A DNA stretch of 64,000 bases from DAIDKA01 sp963726995 (GTDB lineage Bacteria; Pseudomonadota; Gammaproteobacteria; Steroidobacterales; Steroidobacteraceae): the NCBI GenBank assembly GCA_963726995.1, contig CAVSEP010000005.1:434001-498000 (forward strand). The letters are read 5' to 3'. Shown in pieces: positions 1 to 9,569 of this stretch. Every line of letters starts with the position of its first letter. The first letter of the stretch is position 1. The notes under the pieces were generated by a model, which was given only the letters and a program-made list of their open reading frames with translations, was not told the origin of the DNA and ran no database searches. Both the position numbers and the translations under genes were made by a program.

Positions 1-1097
1 ATTGCGTGCTCGCCGTGCCGGTGGGCTGGTTCGCTGACCGGACCAACCGCGTACGCGTGCTGTCGCTGGCCTGCGCGATCTGGAGTGCGGCGACTATCGC
101 CTGCGGGCTCTCGACCAGTTACGCGAAGCTCGCCATGTCGCGCATGGCCGTGGGTGTGGGTGAGGCCGGCGGCGTGCCGCCGTCCTACGCCATCATTTCG
201 GACTACTTTGCTTCGGGCCGACGCGCGACCGCGCTTGCCATTTACAATCTGGGACCGCCGCTCGGCATGGCACTGGGGGTCGCCTTCGGCGCCTCGATCG
301 CCGCGCACTACAACTGGCGTTCCGCCTTTCTGGCTGTGGGCGCGGTAGGCGTGGTCGCGGCCCTTCTCGTATGGCTGTGCGTGCGCGAACCCGTGCGCGG
401 CGAGCTTGATGCGGCACCGGCAGCCGCGACGGCGTCGAAGGCACCCTTCTGGGCGACCTTTGGCATGTTCATGAGAAACCCCGTGCTGCTGCGCGTGTCG
501 ATCGCCGCCGGTGTCACGCAGATCGTCACCTACGGCAGCCTGAATTTCACGACGTTGTTCCTCATGCGCGAGAAGGGCATGACGCTAGGCGAGGTGGCCG
601 TGTACTACGCGCTGTTGCTGGGCATCGGCGTATGCGCCGGCATGTACACGTCGGGCCGGCTGATAGACCGCTTCGCGCCGCGCTCAAGGACGGCCTATGC
701 CTGGGTGCCCGGAATCGCGCTGCTCGCGGCCATCCCGTTCTTCCTGGGGTTCGTCTGGGCTCCGACCTGGCCGCTCGCACTGGTGTTGCTCGCCGTCCCC
801 ACTTTCCTCAACTACTTCTATCTGTCGCCGTCGGTGGCGCTGGTGCAGGAGGAAGTGCAGCCCAACCAGCGGGTGCTGGCCGGTGCGCTGCTGCTCCTGA
901 TCATGAACCTCATGGGCCTGGGCATCGGTCCGACCCTGGTCGGTGCCGTGAGTGATCACTTCAGGCCCACCCATCCGCTGCACTCGCTGCAGCTGGCCTA
1001 CTACAGCCTGGCGCCGTTCTACGTACTGGCGGTGATCTGTTTTGTGTGGCTCGCCGGCGCGCTGAGGCGTGCGCCGCGCTCACGAGGAGTCTCCTGA
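1..1097 (+). CDS. MFS transporter, 5'-truncated by window edge
   Basis: C-terminal part of a major facilitator superfamily permease, about 365 residues visible; the reading frame is open to the left edge, so the first helices lie outside the window. The visible part starts in the conserved loop after TM2 (GWFADRTNR), and a second loop signature (SGRLIDRFAPRS) lies at the matching place in the second half. Around ten hydrophobic helices can be counted. The charged C-terminal tail ends in a TGA that overlaps the ATG of the carboxylesterase (TGATG), so the two are translationally coupled. Substrate cannot be told from sequence. The link to an esterase and beta-oxidation genes suggests uptake of an organic acid or ester, which is inference. 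Confidence 0.85.
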   Translation, partial: CVLAVPVGWFADRTNRVRVLSLACAIWSAATIACGLSTSYAKLAMSRMAVGVGEAGGVPPSYAIISDYFASGRRATALAIYNLGPPLGMALGVAFGASIAAHYNWRSAFLAVGAVGVVAALLVWLCVREPVRGELDAAPAAATASKAPFWATFGMFMRNPVLLRVSIAAGVTQIVTYGSLNFTTLFLMREKGMTLGEVAVYYALLLGIGVCAGMYTSGRLIDRFAPRSRTAYAWVPGIALLAAIPFFLGFVWAPTWPLALVLLAVPTFLNYFYLSPSVALVQEEVQPNQRVLAGALLLLIMNLMGLGIGPTLVGAVSDHFRPTHPLHSLQLAYYSLAPFYVLAVICFVWLAGALRRAPRSRGVS

Positions 1098-2725
1098 TGC
1101 TGCTTCATGTGCCGGCGCTGTTCGCCGCTCTCGTGATGGCCGTGCCGGCCATCGCGGGTACCCCGGCCCTCGTCAAGACTCCGGACGGGGCTCTGCGGGG
1201 CGAGAACGCAGGCAATGTGCGCATCTTCAAGGGCATTCGCTACGCCCAGGCACCGCAAGGAGCGCTGCGCTGGAAGCCGCCCGTGCCGGTGAAGTCCTGG
1301 GAGGGGACGCGGGAGGCCACGCAGTTCGGGCCGGCCTGTGTGCAGCCGCCGGTACGATCCGGCAGCATCTATGCCTGGAATCTGCCGCCGACCAGCGAGG
1401 ACTGCCTCTTTCTCAACATCTGGGCGCCCGCCGACGCCCACGATGCACCGGTGTTCTTCTGGATCCATGGCGGTGCCCTCAGCACCGGCGTCGGTAGCGA
1501 TGCCCTTTACGACGGCAGCGAGTTTGCGCGCAGCGGGCTCATCGTCGTCAGCATCAACTACCGCCTGGGCGTGCTGGGCTACCTCGCGCACCCGCAACTT
1601 AGCGCCGAGTCGCCCGACCACATTTCCGGCAACTACGGGCTTCTCGATCAGATCGAGGCATTGCGCTGGGTGAAGCGCAATATCAAGGCCTTCGGCGGCG
1701 ATCCGGCCAACGTGACCATCGCCGGTGAATCCGCCGGGGCCTTAAGCGTGATGTACCTCATGGCCGCGCCCCCGGCGCGCGGCCTGTTCGCGAAAGCCAT
1801 CGCCGAAAGCGCCTACATGATCTCGACCCCGGAACTGCGCAGTGCCCCCTACGGCGATGTCGCGCAGGAGGCGCTGGGAACCTGGCTGACCGGCAAGCTC
1901 GGCGCCAAGGATCTTTCCGGACTACGTGCCATGGACGCCACGGCCATTACGCTTGCTGCCGCAACGGCGGGCTTTCTGCCCTTCGGCAGCGTCGACGGCA
2001 AGATCCTGCCGCGTCAGCTGGTGGACGTGTTCGACCGCGGCGAGCAGGCGCGCGTGCCCATCCTCGCGGGGTTCAACAGCGGTGAGATCCGTTCGCTGCG
2101 CTACCTGCTGGCGCCGGCGCCCAAGGATGCCGCCACCTATGAGAAGGAGATCCGCGCACGCTACGCGGATCTCGCGGATGCGTTCCTGCGGCGCTATCCC
2201 GCGAGTGACATCGACGGCAGCATGCTGAAGACGACCCGCGATGCCCTGTACGGCTGGACCGCCGAACGGCTGGTCGCGCGGCAGACCGCCAGCGGCGCAC
2301 CCTCGTTCCTGTATCTGTTCGATCACGGCTATCCTGCGGCGGATGACCAGGGGCTGCACGGCTTTCATGCCAGCGAGCTGCCGTATGTATTCGGCACGGC
2401 GGATCGCACCCCCCCGGAATGGCCGAAGGTCCCCGTCACACCGTCGCAGAAGAGTCTCTCGGCAGCGATGACCGACTACTGGGCCGCCTTCGCCCGGGAC
2501 GGCGTTCCGCAAGCTGCGCGCCAGGCGCAATGGCGGCCCTACGGCAGTGAGCGCGCCTACATGCATTTCACGGACCGACCCGAGCCTGGCGCACACGTGG
2601 ACCCCGGCATGTACGAGTTCGTCGAAGAGGTCGTGTGCCGCCAGCGCGCCCAGGGCGGCATGCCCTGGAACTGGAACGTCGGACTCGCGGCCAAGCCGCT
2701 CCCGCCCAAGGGCCCGTGCCGCTGA
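1097..2725 (+). CDS. Secreted type-B carboxylesterase
   Basis: Alpha/beta-hydrolase of the carboxylesterase type-B/cholinesterase family, 542 aa. The first ~21 residues form a signal peptide (LFAALVMAVPAIAG), which supports the ATG at 1097 preceded by GAGGAG at 1084-1089; an upstream in-frame start would add an arginine-rich stretch inside the MFS gene. Family landmarks are present: FKGIRYAQAP near the N-terminus, EDCLFLNIW, the oxyanion-hole loop WIHGGAL, and the nucleophile elbow GESAG with Ser at about residue 212. The acidic residue and the late HASELPYVFG histidine also match. It hydrolyses carboxylic esters, likely in the periplasm or outside. It sits between an MFS permease and a TetR regulator, so it probably releases an acid or alcohol for import. 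The true ester is unknown. Confidence 0.9.
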   Translation: MLLHVPALFAALVMAVPAIAGTPALVKTPDGALRGENAGNVRIFKGIRYAQAPQGALRWKPPVPVKSWEGTREATQFGPACVQPPVRSGSIYAWNLPPTSEDCLFLNIWAPADAHDAPVFFWIHGGALSTGVGSDALYDGSEFARSGLIVVSINYRLGVLGYLAHPQLSAESPDHISGNYGLLDQIEALRWVKRNIKAFGGDPANVTIAGESAGALSVMYLMAAPPARGLFAKAIAESAYMISTPELRSAPYGDVAQEALGTWLTGKLGAKDLSGLRAMDATAITLAAATAGFLPFGSVDGKILPRQLVDVFDRGEQARVPILAGFNSGEIRSLRYLLAPAPKDAATYEKEIRARYADLADAFLRRYPASDIDGSMLKTTRDALYGWTAERLVARQTASGAPSFLYLFDHGYPAADDQGLHGFHASELPYVFGTADRTPPEWPKVPVTPSQKSLSAAMTDYWAAFARDGVPQAARQAQWRPYGSERAYMHFTDRPEPGAHVDPGMYEFVEEVVCRQRAQGGMPWNWNVGLAAKPLPPKGPCR

Positions 2726-2873
2726 GGCATGCGGCCGTTGCCTACTACCGCCAGCGCTGCGCGCCCGTCAGCCACCGCCGCGGCTCGACAAAGCGCGCGC
2801 CAGCCATGAAACTAGCAGCGCTCCGAATTCATCCGGCGACGTCACGACGTCCGCCTTTGCACGAGGTTTTTCA

Positions 2874-3569
2874 GTGCCCCAGAGTGCCAAGACACGCCGA
2901 CGTCCGACGAAAGTTCAGCAGCGCGCCGAGAAGATGGAGCAGATCCTGGATGCGGCGGAGTATCTCTTTTCCAAGCATGGCCTCTATGGTGTGACGCTCA
3001 AGGATGTGGCCAAGCGCGTCGGCGCGCACCACACGCTCTTGAACTACTACTTCGTCGACAAGAAGAAGCTGTTCGATGCGGTGTTTGCGCGCCGGGCGGT
3101 CGTGACGAGCACGCGACGCATGGAAGCCCTCGACCGTTACGAGGCTCAGCACCAGGGGCAGCTCACGGTTGAAGGGGCTCTGCGCGCCTTCCTGGACACC
3201 GATCTGGATCTGTATATCCAGGGTGGGGAGAGCTGGAAGAACTACGGTGCGCTCGGCGCGCAGGTGTCCAACACGCCGGAGTGGGGTGCCGAACTCATGG
3301 ACAAGCAGTTCGATCCGGTGGTGCTGCGGCTGATCGATCTGCTCAAGCAGGCGCTGCCCGGCAGTTCCCGGCAGGACCTGTTCTGGGGCTATCACTTCGT
3401 CTCCGGTGCGCTGATGCTGACGCTGGCGCGCACCGGACGTATCGACAAGATCTCCGCAGGTTTGTGCAAGTCTGAGGATTTCGCCGCCGTCAAGGAGCGC
3501 ATGGCTTCGTTCATGGCGGCGGGGTTCCTGGCGATCTGCAAGTCGCGCAAGAAGAAGGACGGCAAGTGA
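2874..3569 (+). CDS. TetR-family transcriptional regulator
   Basis: A 231-aa TetR/AcrR-type repressor. The N-terminal helix-turn-helix covers about residues 22-70 (ILDAAEYLFSKHGLYGVTL, then DVAKRVG and the LLNYYF recognition region). The C-terminal half is a helical ligand-binding domain of normal length. I chose the GTG at 2874 because GAGG lies 7 nt upstream (2863-2866). Longer in-frame extensions run back into the esterase gene and look like non-coding arginine/proline-rich sequence. An ATG at 2934 is an alternative. The stop overlaps the SDR start (GTGA). By position it likely controls the neighbouring esterase/SDR genes and perhaps the facing beta-oxidation operon; the ligand may be an acyl-CoA or free acid (inference). 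Confidence 0.88.
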   Translation: MPQSAKTRRRPTKVQQRAEKMEQILDAAEYLFSKHGLYGVTLKDVAKRVGAHHTLLNYYFVDKKKLFDAVFARRAVVTSTRRMEALDRYEAQHQGQLTVEGALRAFLDTDLDLYIQGGESWKNYGALGAQVSNTPEWGAELMDKQFDPVVLRLIDLLKQALPGSSRQDLFWGYHFVSGALMLTLARTGRIDKISAGLCKSEDFAAVKERMASFMAAGFLAICKSRKKKDGK

Positions 3570-4444
3570 GTCATTCCATCGAAAACCGGGTCGCAATCGT
3601 CACTGGCGCGGGTTCCGGCCTGGGTCGCGAGCATGCCTTGTTCCTGGCGCGCCGCGGCGCGCGGGTGATCGTCAACGATCTGGTCCATGCAACGGCCGAC
3701 GCCGTGGTGGCGGACATCAAGGCGGCCGGTGGCACCGCCATGCCCTTCGGGGCATCCGTGACGGACGAAGGGGCCGTGGCTTCGATGGTCGAAAGCGCCC
3801 TGCGCGAGTGGGGCCGGGTCGACATTCTCATCAACAACGCCGGCATTCTGCGCGACAAGAGCTTCGCCAAGATGAGCCTGGATGACTTCCGACTCGTCAT
3901 CGAAGTTCACCTCATGGGCTCCGCCATCTGTACCAAGGCCGTGTGGGAGCAGATGCGCGAGCAGCGCTACGGACGCATCGTCATGACAACTTCCTCTTCG
4001 GGACTGTATGGCAATTTCGGCCAGGCCAACTACAGCGCCGCCAAGATGGGCATCGTCGGACTCATGCAGACCTTGGCCATCGAGGGCCAGAAATACAATA
4101 TCCGGGTCAATTGTCTTGCGCCCTCGGCGGCCACGCAGATGACCGAAGGCGTGTTGCCCGAGGCGGACCTGAAAGCACTCAGCCCGGCGCTGGTCAGTCC
4201 AGGTCTGTTGTCTCTGGTCGCGGAAGATGCGCCCACGCGTGCCATCCTGTGCGCGGGCGCGGGACACTTTGCGCGCGCCTCCGTGACGCTCTCGGTCGGT
4301 GAGTACATCGGCGGCGGCGCCGATGCAGACGAGCGAGTCATCGAGCAGTGGCCGAAAATTTCGGATCGCGGCGGCGAGATTGTGCCGGACTACGGGTTCA
4401 CCCAGGCGGAGCGCGAAGTGGCAAACGCGAAGGCCCAGTCGTAG
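3566..4444 (+). CDS. SDR-family dehydrogenase
   Basis: Classical short-chain dehydrogenase/reductase, 292 aa. It shows the cofactor motif TGAGSGLG at about residues 14-21, an acidic residue after strand 2 (NDL) favouring NAD, the NNAG motif, and the catalytic YxxxK as YSAAK (Tyr about 156, Lys about 160) preceded by a Ser-rich strand. The N-terminal pattern and the tail after residue 230 resemble the (3R)-hydroxyacyl-CoA dehydrogenase domain of multifunctional peroxisomal-type proteins, so an acyl-CoA or related hydroxy substrate is plausible. The GTG start at 3566 overlaps the TetR stop by four bases (GTGA), which decides the start. The gene ends 23 bp from the converging acyl-CoA dehydrogenase. 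Confidence 0.85.
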   Translation: MSHSIENRVAIVTGAGSGLGREHALFLARRGARVIVNDLVHATADAVVADIKAAGGTAMPFGASVTDEGAVASMVESALREWGRVDILINNAGILRDKSFAKMSLDDFRLVIEVHLMGSAICTKAVWEQMREQRYGRIVMTTSSSGLYGNFGQANYSAAKMGIVGLMQTLAIEGQKYNIRVNCLAPSAATQMTEGVLPEADLKALSPALVSPGLLSLVAEDAPTRAILCAGAGHFARASVTLSVGEYIGGGADADERVIEQWPKISDRGGEIVPDYGFTQAEREVANAKAQS

Positions 4445-4467
4445 CGCGACTTCTCGGACCTACCGCC

Positions 4468-6276
4468 TCACCCAAACCAGCCGTCCTGAGTATCGAGCGG
4501 TGTGCGCTCGACCGGACTTAGCAGCCCGAGCCAGCGCTCGATGCGTGGCAGCTCCCAGCGAAAGAAATACTCGCAGGCGGCGAGCTTGCCGCGATAGAAG
4601 TCCGTCTCCGGACCCGAAATCCCGGGCGTCGCAGTGAAGGCCTGTTCGAGCCAGAGCCACGCGACTACGATGTGGCCGAACGCATCGAGGTAACAGCCCG
4701 CATTTGCCAAACGCGCGGTAATGTCGCCGGCACCCAGCAAAGCCGCCGTGGTCTCCTCGAGGCGCGCCCAGGCCGCCCGGAGCGCGATGGCATGCGTGCG
4801 CAGCGGTTGCTGCGCCAGCGCCCGATATACGGTCGCTTGGACGCGTCCGGCGAGAAGCTCGCGCGCACGACCGTCTTCCGCGCCCACCTTGCGGCCCAGC
4901 AGATCGATGGCCTGGATACCCGTGGTGCCCTCGTGGATCGGGTTCAGGCGATTGTCCCGGTAGAACTGCTCGACATTGAAGTCCTGCGTGTAGCCGTACC
5001 CGCCATGCACCTGGATCGCCAGATCGTTGGCGGCGAGGGCCCATTTGGAGGGCCAGCTTTTTGCGATAGGCGTCAGCAGCTCGAGCAGCCGATGCGCATC
5101 GGCGCGCTCCAAATCCGCTGCGGTATCGCGCTCGTCCACCAGATGCGCCGCATACAGGACGAGAGCCAGGGCACCTTCCGCCCAGGCCTTCTGCGCCAGG
5201 AGCATCCGCCGCACATCCGCGTGCTCGATGATCCGCACCGGAGGCAATGCCGGATCCTTCTGTCCGGGCAGCCGGCCCTGGCGGCGGCTGCGAGCATACT
5301 CGAGCGCATGCAGGTAGCCGGTGTACCCGAGTGCTGCGGCGCCGAGTCCGACGCCGATGCGGGCCTCGTTCATCATGTGGAACATGTAGAAGAGGCCCTG
5401 GCCCTCCATGCCGACGATCTCGCCGATTGCACCGGCGCGTCCCTGCGGGCGGTACTTGCCCTCGCCGAAGTTGAGCAGGCAGTTGGGCGTGCCGCGATAG
5501 CCCATCTTGTGGTTCAGTCCCGCCACGACCACGTCGTTGCGGACGGCGCCTGCATCGAGGTATTTGGGGACGATGAAGAGGGAGATGCCGCGCGTTCCGG
5601 CCGGCAGCGCGCCGTCGGCATCCGGCACCTTGGCGAGCACCAGGTGCACGATGTTCTGCGCCAGATCGTGATCGCCGGCGGAGATCCACATCTTGTTGCC
5701 GAACAGGCGATAACCGCCGTCCGGCTGGCGTTGCGCCCGAGTAGTGATGTCAGCGAGCGAGGAGCCGGCATTGGGTTCGGACAGGCACATGGTCCCGGTC
5801 CAGCGGCCCTCGAGCATCGGCTTCACGAACCGATCGAGCTGCTGCGCTGATCCATACGCGCGTACCAGATTGGCATTGGCCATGGTCAGAAACGCATACG
5901 CGGCGGTGCTGATGCTCGCGGCATTGAGGAAGGCCATGCCGGCGCGCTCTATCACATAGGGTAGCTGCATTCCGCCCAGTGCCGTGTCCTGGCAGGCGGC
6001 GAGCATGCCGGCGGCGGCCAGGGCCTGATAGGCGCGCTTCTGTTCGGGCAGAACCCGCACTTCATCGTCCACCAGTTGCGGCGGCTCGCGGTCGCAGCGC
6101 TTGTTGAGCGGGGAGAACTCCGCAGCGGCAAACTCCGCATAGGTATCGAGCACCGCATCGAAAGTCTCGCGCGAGTGATCCTTGAAGCGCGAGCGCTGCA
6201 CGAGTTGCCCGACCTTAAGCCACTCGAACAACAGGAAGTCGAGGTCGCGCCTGGACAGCAGGCGCGCCGCATCCAT
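4468..6276 (-). CDS. Acyl-CoA dehydrogenase, long (~600 aa) type
   Basis: FAD-dependent acyl-CoA dehydrogenase, 602 aa, catalysing the first oxidation of beta-oxidation (acyl-CoA to enoyl-CoA). Visible are an N-terminal helical domain, the central FAD/substrate segment TGTMCLSEPNAGSS, the KMGYRGTPN segment, and the MFHMMNEARIGVG helix where long family members keep their catalytic region. A C-terminal extension of about 130 residues is typical of the AcdA/FadE-like long subfamily. The ATG at 6276 overlaps the thiolase stop as TGATG; an earlier in-frame start would add 81 arginine-rich residues inside the thiolase gene. It is the last gene of the six-gene operon. Chain-length preference cannot be read from sequence. 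Confidence 0.92.
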   Translation of the reverse strand: MDAARLLSRRDLDFLLFEWLKVGQLVQRSRFKDHSRETFDAVLDTYAEFAAAEFSPLNKRCDREPPQLVDDEVRVLPEQKRAYQALAAAGMLAACQDTALGGMQLPYVIERAGMAFLNAASISTAAYAFLTMANANLVRAYGSAQQLDRFVKPMLEGRWTGTMCLSEPNAGSSLADITTRAQRQPDGGYRLFGNKMWISAGDHDLAQNIVHLVLAKVPDADGALPAGTRGISLFIVPKYLDAGAVRNDVVVAGLNHKMGYRGTPNCLLNFGEGKYRPQGRAGAIGEIVGMEGQGLFYMFHMMNEARIGVGLGAAALGYTGYLHALEYARSRRQGRLPGQKDPALPPVRIIEHADVRRMLLAQKAWAEGALALVLYAAHLVDERDTAADLERADAHRLLELLTPIAKSWPSKWALAANDLAIQVHGGYGYTQDFNVEQFYRDNRLNPIHEGTTGIQAIDLLGRKVGAEDGRARELLAGRVQATVYRALAQQPLRTHAIALRAAWARLEETTAALLGAGDITARLANAGCYLDAFGHIVVAWLWLEQAFTATPGISGPETDFYRGKLAACEYFFRWELPRIERWLGLLSPVERTPLDTQDGWFG

Positions 6277-7460
6277 CAGAGCACCTCGAACAGACCGGCA
6301 GCACCCATGCCGCCGCCGACGCACATCGTGACGACGACGAAGCGCACACCGCGGCGCTTGCCCTCGATCAGGGCGTGGCCGACGAGCCGCGCGCCACTCA
6401 TGCCGTAGGGGTGACCGATGGAGATGCCGCCGCCATTGACGTTGTAGCGTTCCGGATCGATGCCGAGCCGGTCGCGGCAGTACAGCGCCTGGACCGCGAA
6501 GGCTTCGTTCAACTCCCACAGGCCGATATCCGCCACGCGCAGCCCGTGTCGCTGCAGGAGCTTGGGAACCGCGAATACCGGGCCGATGCCCATCTCATCC
6601 GGCGCACAGCCGGCCACGCTGACGCCGAGGTAGCGGCCGAGGGGCGTGAGGTTGCGGCGAACGGCGAACTTCTCATGCACGATGATGGCTGCCGAGGCGC
6701 CATCGGAGAGCTGGCTGGCATTGCCGGCGGTGATCACACCGCCTTCGCGCACCGGCCTCAGGGCGCTCAGGCCCTCGAGCGTGGTATCCGGCCGGTTCCC
6801 CTCATCGCGCGCCAGCGTCACTTCCTTGAAGGCCACGGCGCCGGTGGTCTTATCGGTCAGCGCCTGCTTTCCACTGAGCGGCACGATCTCCGCATCGAAG
6901 CGTCCCGCCGCCTGCGCCGCCGCCGTGCGCTGCTGCGAGCTCAAGGCATAGCGGTCCTGCGCCTCGCGATCGATGCCGTAGCGTCTGGCGACGACTTCAG
7001 CCGTATCGAGCATGGGCATGTAGGCATGCGGCGAGAGCGTCAGCAGGCTGGGGTCCTTCTCGCGGGCCACCCATTCCATGAACGGCATGTTGAGCGCGGA
7101 GATGTTCTCCTGGCCGCCGCCCACCACCGCCTGCATGCCGTCGACAATCACCTGCTTGGCGGCGATCGCAATGGCCATCAGGCCCGAGGCGCATTGGCGG
7201 TCGACGGTCTGGCCGGGAACGCTGTCACCGAGGCCGGCCGCGAGCGCCGCGAGCCGCCCGAGATTCATGCCGGCGGTGCCGGCCGGCAGGGCTGTGCCGA
7301 CTACCACATCCTCGATGTCCTCGGCGGCAAGGCCGGAGCGGGCCACCGCATGGCGGATGGCGTGCCCCGCAAGGGTGGGGGATTTGATGTGGTTCAGAGC
7401 GCCCCGGAAGGCCCGGCCAATCGGCGTGCGCGCCGTGGCGACAATCACTGCACTGGTCAT
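6276..7460 (-). CDS. Acetyl-CoA acyltransferase (thiolase)
   Basis: Thiolase of 394 aa that cleaves 3-ketoacyl-CoA into acetyl-CoA and a shortened acyl-CoA. All three catalytic signatures are seen: the nucleophilic Cys in DRQCASG (Cys about 90), the NEAFAVQ segment, the GGGISIGHPYGMSGARL region with the catalytic His, and the C-terminal CVGGGMGAAG with the second Cys. The ATG at 7460 overlaps the stop of the preceding bifunctional enzyme by four bases (ATGA). With the enoyl-CoA hydratase/hydroxyacyl-CoA dehydrogenase upstream it makes the classical FadB/FadA-like pair. It could be degradative or biosynthetic by family, but the context is degradative. Confidence 0.93.
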   Translation of the reverse strand: MTSAVIVATARTPIGRAFRGALNHIKSPTLAGHAIRHAVARSGLAAEDIEDVVVGTALPAGTAGMNLGRLAALAAGLGDSVPGQTVDRQCASGLMAIAIAAKQVIVDGMQAVVGGGQENISALNMPFMEWVAREKDPSLLTLSPHAYMPMLDTAEVVARRYGIDREAQDRYALSSQQRTAAAQAAGRFDAEIVPLSGKQALTDKTTGAVAFKEVTLARDEGNRPDTTLEGLSALRPVREGGVITAGNASQLSDGASAAIIVHEKFAVRRNLTPLGRYLGVSVAGCAPDEMGIGPVFAVPKLLQRHGLRVADIGLWELNEAFAVQALYCRDRLGIDPERYNVNGGGISIGHPYGMSGARLVGHALIEGKRRGVRFVVVTMCVGGGMGAAGLFEVL

Positions 7461-9553
7461 GAAGTTCTCCGCTGGTAGTCCGTCAGGCGCGCACCGTGGC
7501 GCGCCGTGTCGAGGAGCAATGGGGCGGGCTCCCAGGCCCAACCCTGGTAGCCGGCCGCGAATGCGCGCATCGACTGCAGCACGTGCTCAAGCCCCAGCTC
7601 ATCGGCGAAGTAGAGCGGGCCGCCGCGATGCGCCGGGAATCCGTAACCATGGCGGTAGACCACGTCCAGATCCGAGGCCCGCTCGGCGATACCCTCGGCG
7701 AGCAGACGCGCACCCTCGTTGACGAGGGCCAGCACGCAACGCTCGATGATCTCCTCATCGCTGACGGAGGCGCGAATTCTGCCCAGGACGCGCGCATGCT
7801 CGTTGGCGAGGGCGGTGACGAGTGCGTCTGCGCTGCGCCGACCCGCCGCATCGTAGGCGTAGAACCCCGCACCGCTCTTGCGGCCGAAGCGCTTGAGCTC
7901 ATAGATCCGGTCCGGAAAACCGGAGTACGGTCGTTCGGGATGCGCGCGCATGCGCCGTTGCCGGATGGCGAAACCAATGTCGTTGCCGGCAAGATCCATG
8001 ACCGCGAACGGCCCCATCGCCATGCCCCAATGCTCGAGTACCGTATCGATGCGCCACGGCAGCACGCCTTCGTCCACCAGTGCGTAGGCTTGCCGCAGAT
8101 ACTCCTCGAACATGCGGTTGCCGATGAAACCATCGCACACCCCGGCGACGACGGCGACCTTGCCGGCGCGCTTGGCAAAGCCGAGCGCGGCGGCCAGCGC
8201 TATCGTAGAGGTCTCACGGCCCCGCACGACTTCAACTAGGCGCATGACGTTGGCGGGACTGAAGAAATGCAGTCCGACCACATCCGCCGGGCGGGCGGTC
8301 GCGGCTGCGATCTCATCAAGATCCAGCGTCGAGGTGTTGGAGGCGAGGAGGGCGCCGCGCGGCAGCACCCGATCAAGTTCGCGGAATACGCGGCGCTTGA
8401 CCTGCAGATCCTCGAATACCGCTTCGATCACAAGATCGCAGCCGACGAGGCCCTCGTAGCCGTCGGGAGTGTGCAGCTGCCGCAGACGTTGCTCCGCCGC
8501 GGTGGCATTGATGCGTCCCTTCTGCACCTGCGCGGCGTAATGCGCTTCGATGCGCGCGCGGGCGGCCGCCAGCGCCGCCGCGGTGGAATCGGTCAATACC
8601 GTCTCAACGTTGGCGTCGAGGCAGGCGATGGCGATGCCGCTGCCCATCGTGCCACTGCCGACGACGCCGACGCGCCGAATGGACGGTGGCCTCGCGTCCG
8701 GCGCAAGGGGCGGTGCCCGTCCTGCGCTGCGGTCGGCGAAGAAGCCGTAGCGCAGTGCGCGCGACTCCGGGGTTCCTATCAGCTCGCGGAACAGCGCGAA
8801 CTCGCGCTGCGCCCCCTCGGCCACGGTGTGATCCAGCGACATTGCGACGGCATCGATGCAGGCCCGCGGTGCCGGCAGCTGCTGGCGCAGCTGTGCGTGC
8901 TGGGTCGCAAAGAAGCTGGCCGGCGAGGTGCCCTCCGCCAGGCGCGCCGGACGATCGCTGAGGCGTGCCAGGGGCTGGCCGATGAGCGCGCGCACCTGGC
9001 GAAGCGCCGACAGGCGCAGATCCTCCGCGGCCCGGTGGGCAAGCCCAAGTTCGACCGCCCGGGCCGCGGTGACGATTTCCCCGCTCAGGATGAGTTTCAG
9101 GGCAGGTTCGACGCCGATCAGGCGCGGCAGCCGCTGCGTGCCGCCGGCGCCGGGCAGCAGACCGAGCTTCACCTCCGGGAGGCCGAACTTGGCGCTGGCG
9201 TCGCACAGCCTCGCATGGCAGGCGAGCGCCAGCTCCAGCCCGCCGCCCAGGCAGGCACCGGCAATCGCCGCCACGATGGGCTTGGTCGCTGCATCCAGGG
9301 CGGCGATGAGGCTGGGCAGTGAAGGTTCAGCAAACGTCGGCCCATCGAGCCCCCGGGCAAACTCTTCGATGTCGGCGCCGGCGCAAAACAGCCGCGGTCC
9401 ACCCCACAGAACGATGCCTTCGACATCTACCGCACCCAGCGCGGCGTTCAATGCCTGCAGCAGCTGCGTGCGGGTGGCGAGATTCAGGCCGTTGACCGGG
9501 GGGTGCTCCAGCGTCAGGATCGCAATCCCCTCGGCGATTTCGCTGCGAACCAT
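7457..9553 (-). CDS. Bifunctional enoyl-CoA hydratase / 3-hydroxyacyl-CoA dehydrogenase
   Basis: Two-step beta-oxidation enzyme of 698 aa. Residues about 1-190 are an enoyl-CoA hydratase/crotonase fold: HPPVNGLN near the start, the CoA-pocket segment FCAGADIEEFARG, and the GGGLELALACHAR helix. Residues about 290-480 are the NAD-binding 3-hydroxyacyl-CoA dehydrogenase domain, with GVVGSGTMGSGIA and the LHFFSPANVMRLVEVV catalytic region. Two C-terminal helical repeats follow (MGPFAVMDLAGND and YRHGYGFPAHRGGP). The order and length match FadB/FadJ and peroxisomal bifunctional proteins. It starts 16 nt after the SDR stop and overlaps the thiolase by 4 nt, so it lies within one operon. Confidence 0.93.
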   Translation of the reverse strand: MVRSEIAEGIAILTLEHPPVNGLNLATRTQLLQALNAALGAVDVEGIVLWGGPRLFCAGADIEEFARGLDGPTFAEPSLPSLIAALDAATKPIVAAIAGACLGGGLELALACHARLCDASAKFGLPEVKLGLLPGAGGTQRLPRLIGVEPALKLILSGEIVTAARAVELGLAHRAAEDLRLSALRQVRALIGQPLARLSDRPARLAEGTSPASFFATQHAQLRQQLPAPRACIDAVAMSLDHTVAEGAQREFALFRELIGTPESRALRYGFFADRSAGRAPPLAPDARPPSIRRVGVVGSGTMGSGIAIACLDANVETVLTDSTAAALAAARARIEAHYAAQVQKGRINATAAEQRLRQLHTPDGYEGLVGCDLVIEAVFEDLQVKRRVFRELDRVLPRGALLASNTSTLDLDEIAAATARPADVVGLHFFSPANVMRLVEVVRGRETSTIALAAALGFAKRAGKVAVVAGVCDGFIGNRMFEEYLRQAYALVDEGVLPWRIDTVLEHWGMAMGPFAVMDLAGNDIGFAIRQRRMRAHPERPYSGFPDRIYELKRFGRKSGAGFYAYDAAGRRSADALVTALANEHARVLGRIRASVSDEEIIERCVLALVNEGARLLAEGIAERASDLDVVYRHGYGFPAHRGGPLYFADELGLEHVLQSMRAFAAGYQGWAWEPAPLLLDTARHGARLTDYQRRTS

Positions 9554-9569
9554 GGCGGTACTGCGGCGC

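Noticed and set aside
2837..2852. Direct repeat CGACGTC-A-CGACGTC before the TetR gene
   Set aside because: Short, GC-rich and made of a self-palindromic hexamer; no second copy was found, so it is not reported as an operator.
4672..5850. 392-codon plus-strand frame opposite the acyl-CoA dehydrogenase
   Set aside because: It lies fully antisense to a clearly conserved enzyme; long antisense frames are expected in GC-rich DNA.
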